In this document: piece after piece, positions 5,492 through 5,552 of the stretch
Layout of the letters: every line of letters starts with the position of its first letter
Numbering within the stretch: position 1 is the stretch's first letter
Source of the DNA: Verrucomicrobiia bacterium
Lineage (GTDB): Bacteria; Verrucomicrobiota; Verrucomicrobiae; Limisphaerales; JAKPVM01
NCBI GenBank assembly: GCA_026417275.1
Contig: JAOADO010000014.1
Coordinates: 1 to 5,552, forward strand
Length of the DNA stretch: 5,552 nt
Reading direction: 5' to 3'
Program-made: the position numbers and the translations under genes
The notes under the pieces: model-generated
Databases searched by the model: none
The model's input: the letters and a program-made list of their open reading frames with translations, nothing else
Told to the model about the DNA's origin: nothing

Positions 5492-5552
5492 ATGAGCGTG
5501 TGGTGGTTGGTATATTTTATTGCTTTGTTTGCTGGTGCGGTGGCAACGGCGG
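5492..5552 (+). CDS. N-terminus of an exported or membrane protein (3' end outside window)
   Basis: Only 20 codons are visible. They encode a hydrophobic stretch (M-S-V-W-W-L-V-Y-F-I-A-L-F, then A-G-A-V-A-T-A) that looks like a signal peptide core with an Ala-rich cleavage region, or a first membrane helix; no basic residue precedes it. The frame is open to the edge and has a Shine-Dalgarno upstream. The position after a GspC-like gene makes a secretin (GspD/PilQ-like) an attractive guess, because those genes often adjoin, but nothing in these residues identifies the family. Confidence 0.6.
   Translation, partial: MSVWWLVYFIALFAGAVATA

Noticed and set aside
1..5552. CRISPR array, tRNA or rRNA gene, insertion sequence or defence system
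   Set aside because: No regularly spaced repeats, tRNA-like cloverleaf, rRNA-like stretch, transposase motif or nuclease/toxin family was seen on either strand; all large frames are explained by cellular genes.

Overview
The window looks like an ordinary chromosomal stretch of a moderate-GC Gram-negative bacterium. It probably belongs to the Planctomycetes-Verrucomicrobia-Chlamydiae group, most likely Verrucomicrobiota of the Pedosphaera/Limisphaera kind. The strongest clue is the protein at 3636-4397. Its prepilin-type N-terminus, its N-N-L-K-Q-L-G-L segment, its C-P-S-D segment, its [10 protein letters not shown] segment and its N-M-W-A-V-T-D ending match a pseudopilin family that is greatly expanded in that group. 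The assignment rests on recalled family patterns, not on a search.

Layout, left to right. The 3' part of a phosphoglucosamine mutase gene (glmM, start outside the window) ends exactly where a membrane-anchored methionine-R-sulfoxide reductase (msrB) begins, so the two look translationally coupled. Convergent to them on the minus strand is a small archease gene, the RtcB RNA-ligase activator. A 171-bp divergent spacer, AT-rich with a cluster of G-runs, separates it from a plus-strand Ycf46-type AAA+ ATPase. Then come three plus-strand cell-envelope genes: a pseudopilin-like protein, a single-pass protein shaped like the type II secretion inner-membrane component GspC (or type IV pilus PilP) with a long Pro/Gly/Ser/Thr-rich tail, and the first 20 codons of a gene encoding a hydrophobic, signal-peptide-like N-terminus that runs off the right edge.

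The left half is housekeeping: peptidoglycan precursor supply, oxidative protein repair and RNA repair. The right half looks like part of a PVC-style type II secretion or pilus-like envelope module. That module reading is an inference from the pseudopilin and GspC-like architecture; no GspE, GspF or full secretin is visible here. I found no tRNA, rRNA, CRISPR array, insertion sequence or prophage gene, and no convincing intrinsic terminator. Nothing here proves a new system. The parts most worth a second look are the GspC-like gene and its neighbours, the expanded H-X16-DG loop of the pseudopilin, and the promoter-like sequences that sit unusually close to start codons.
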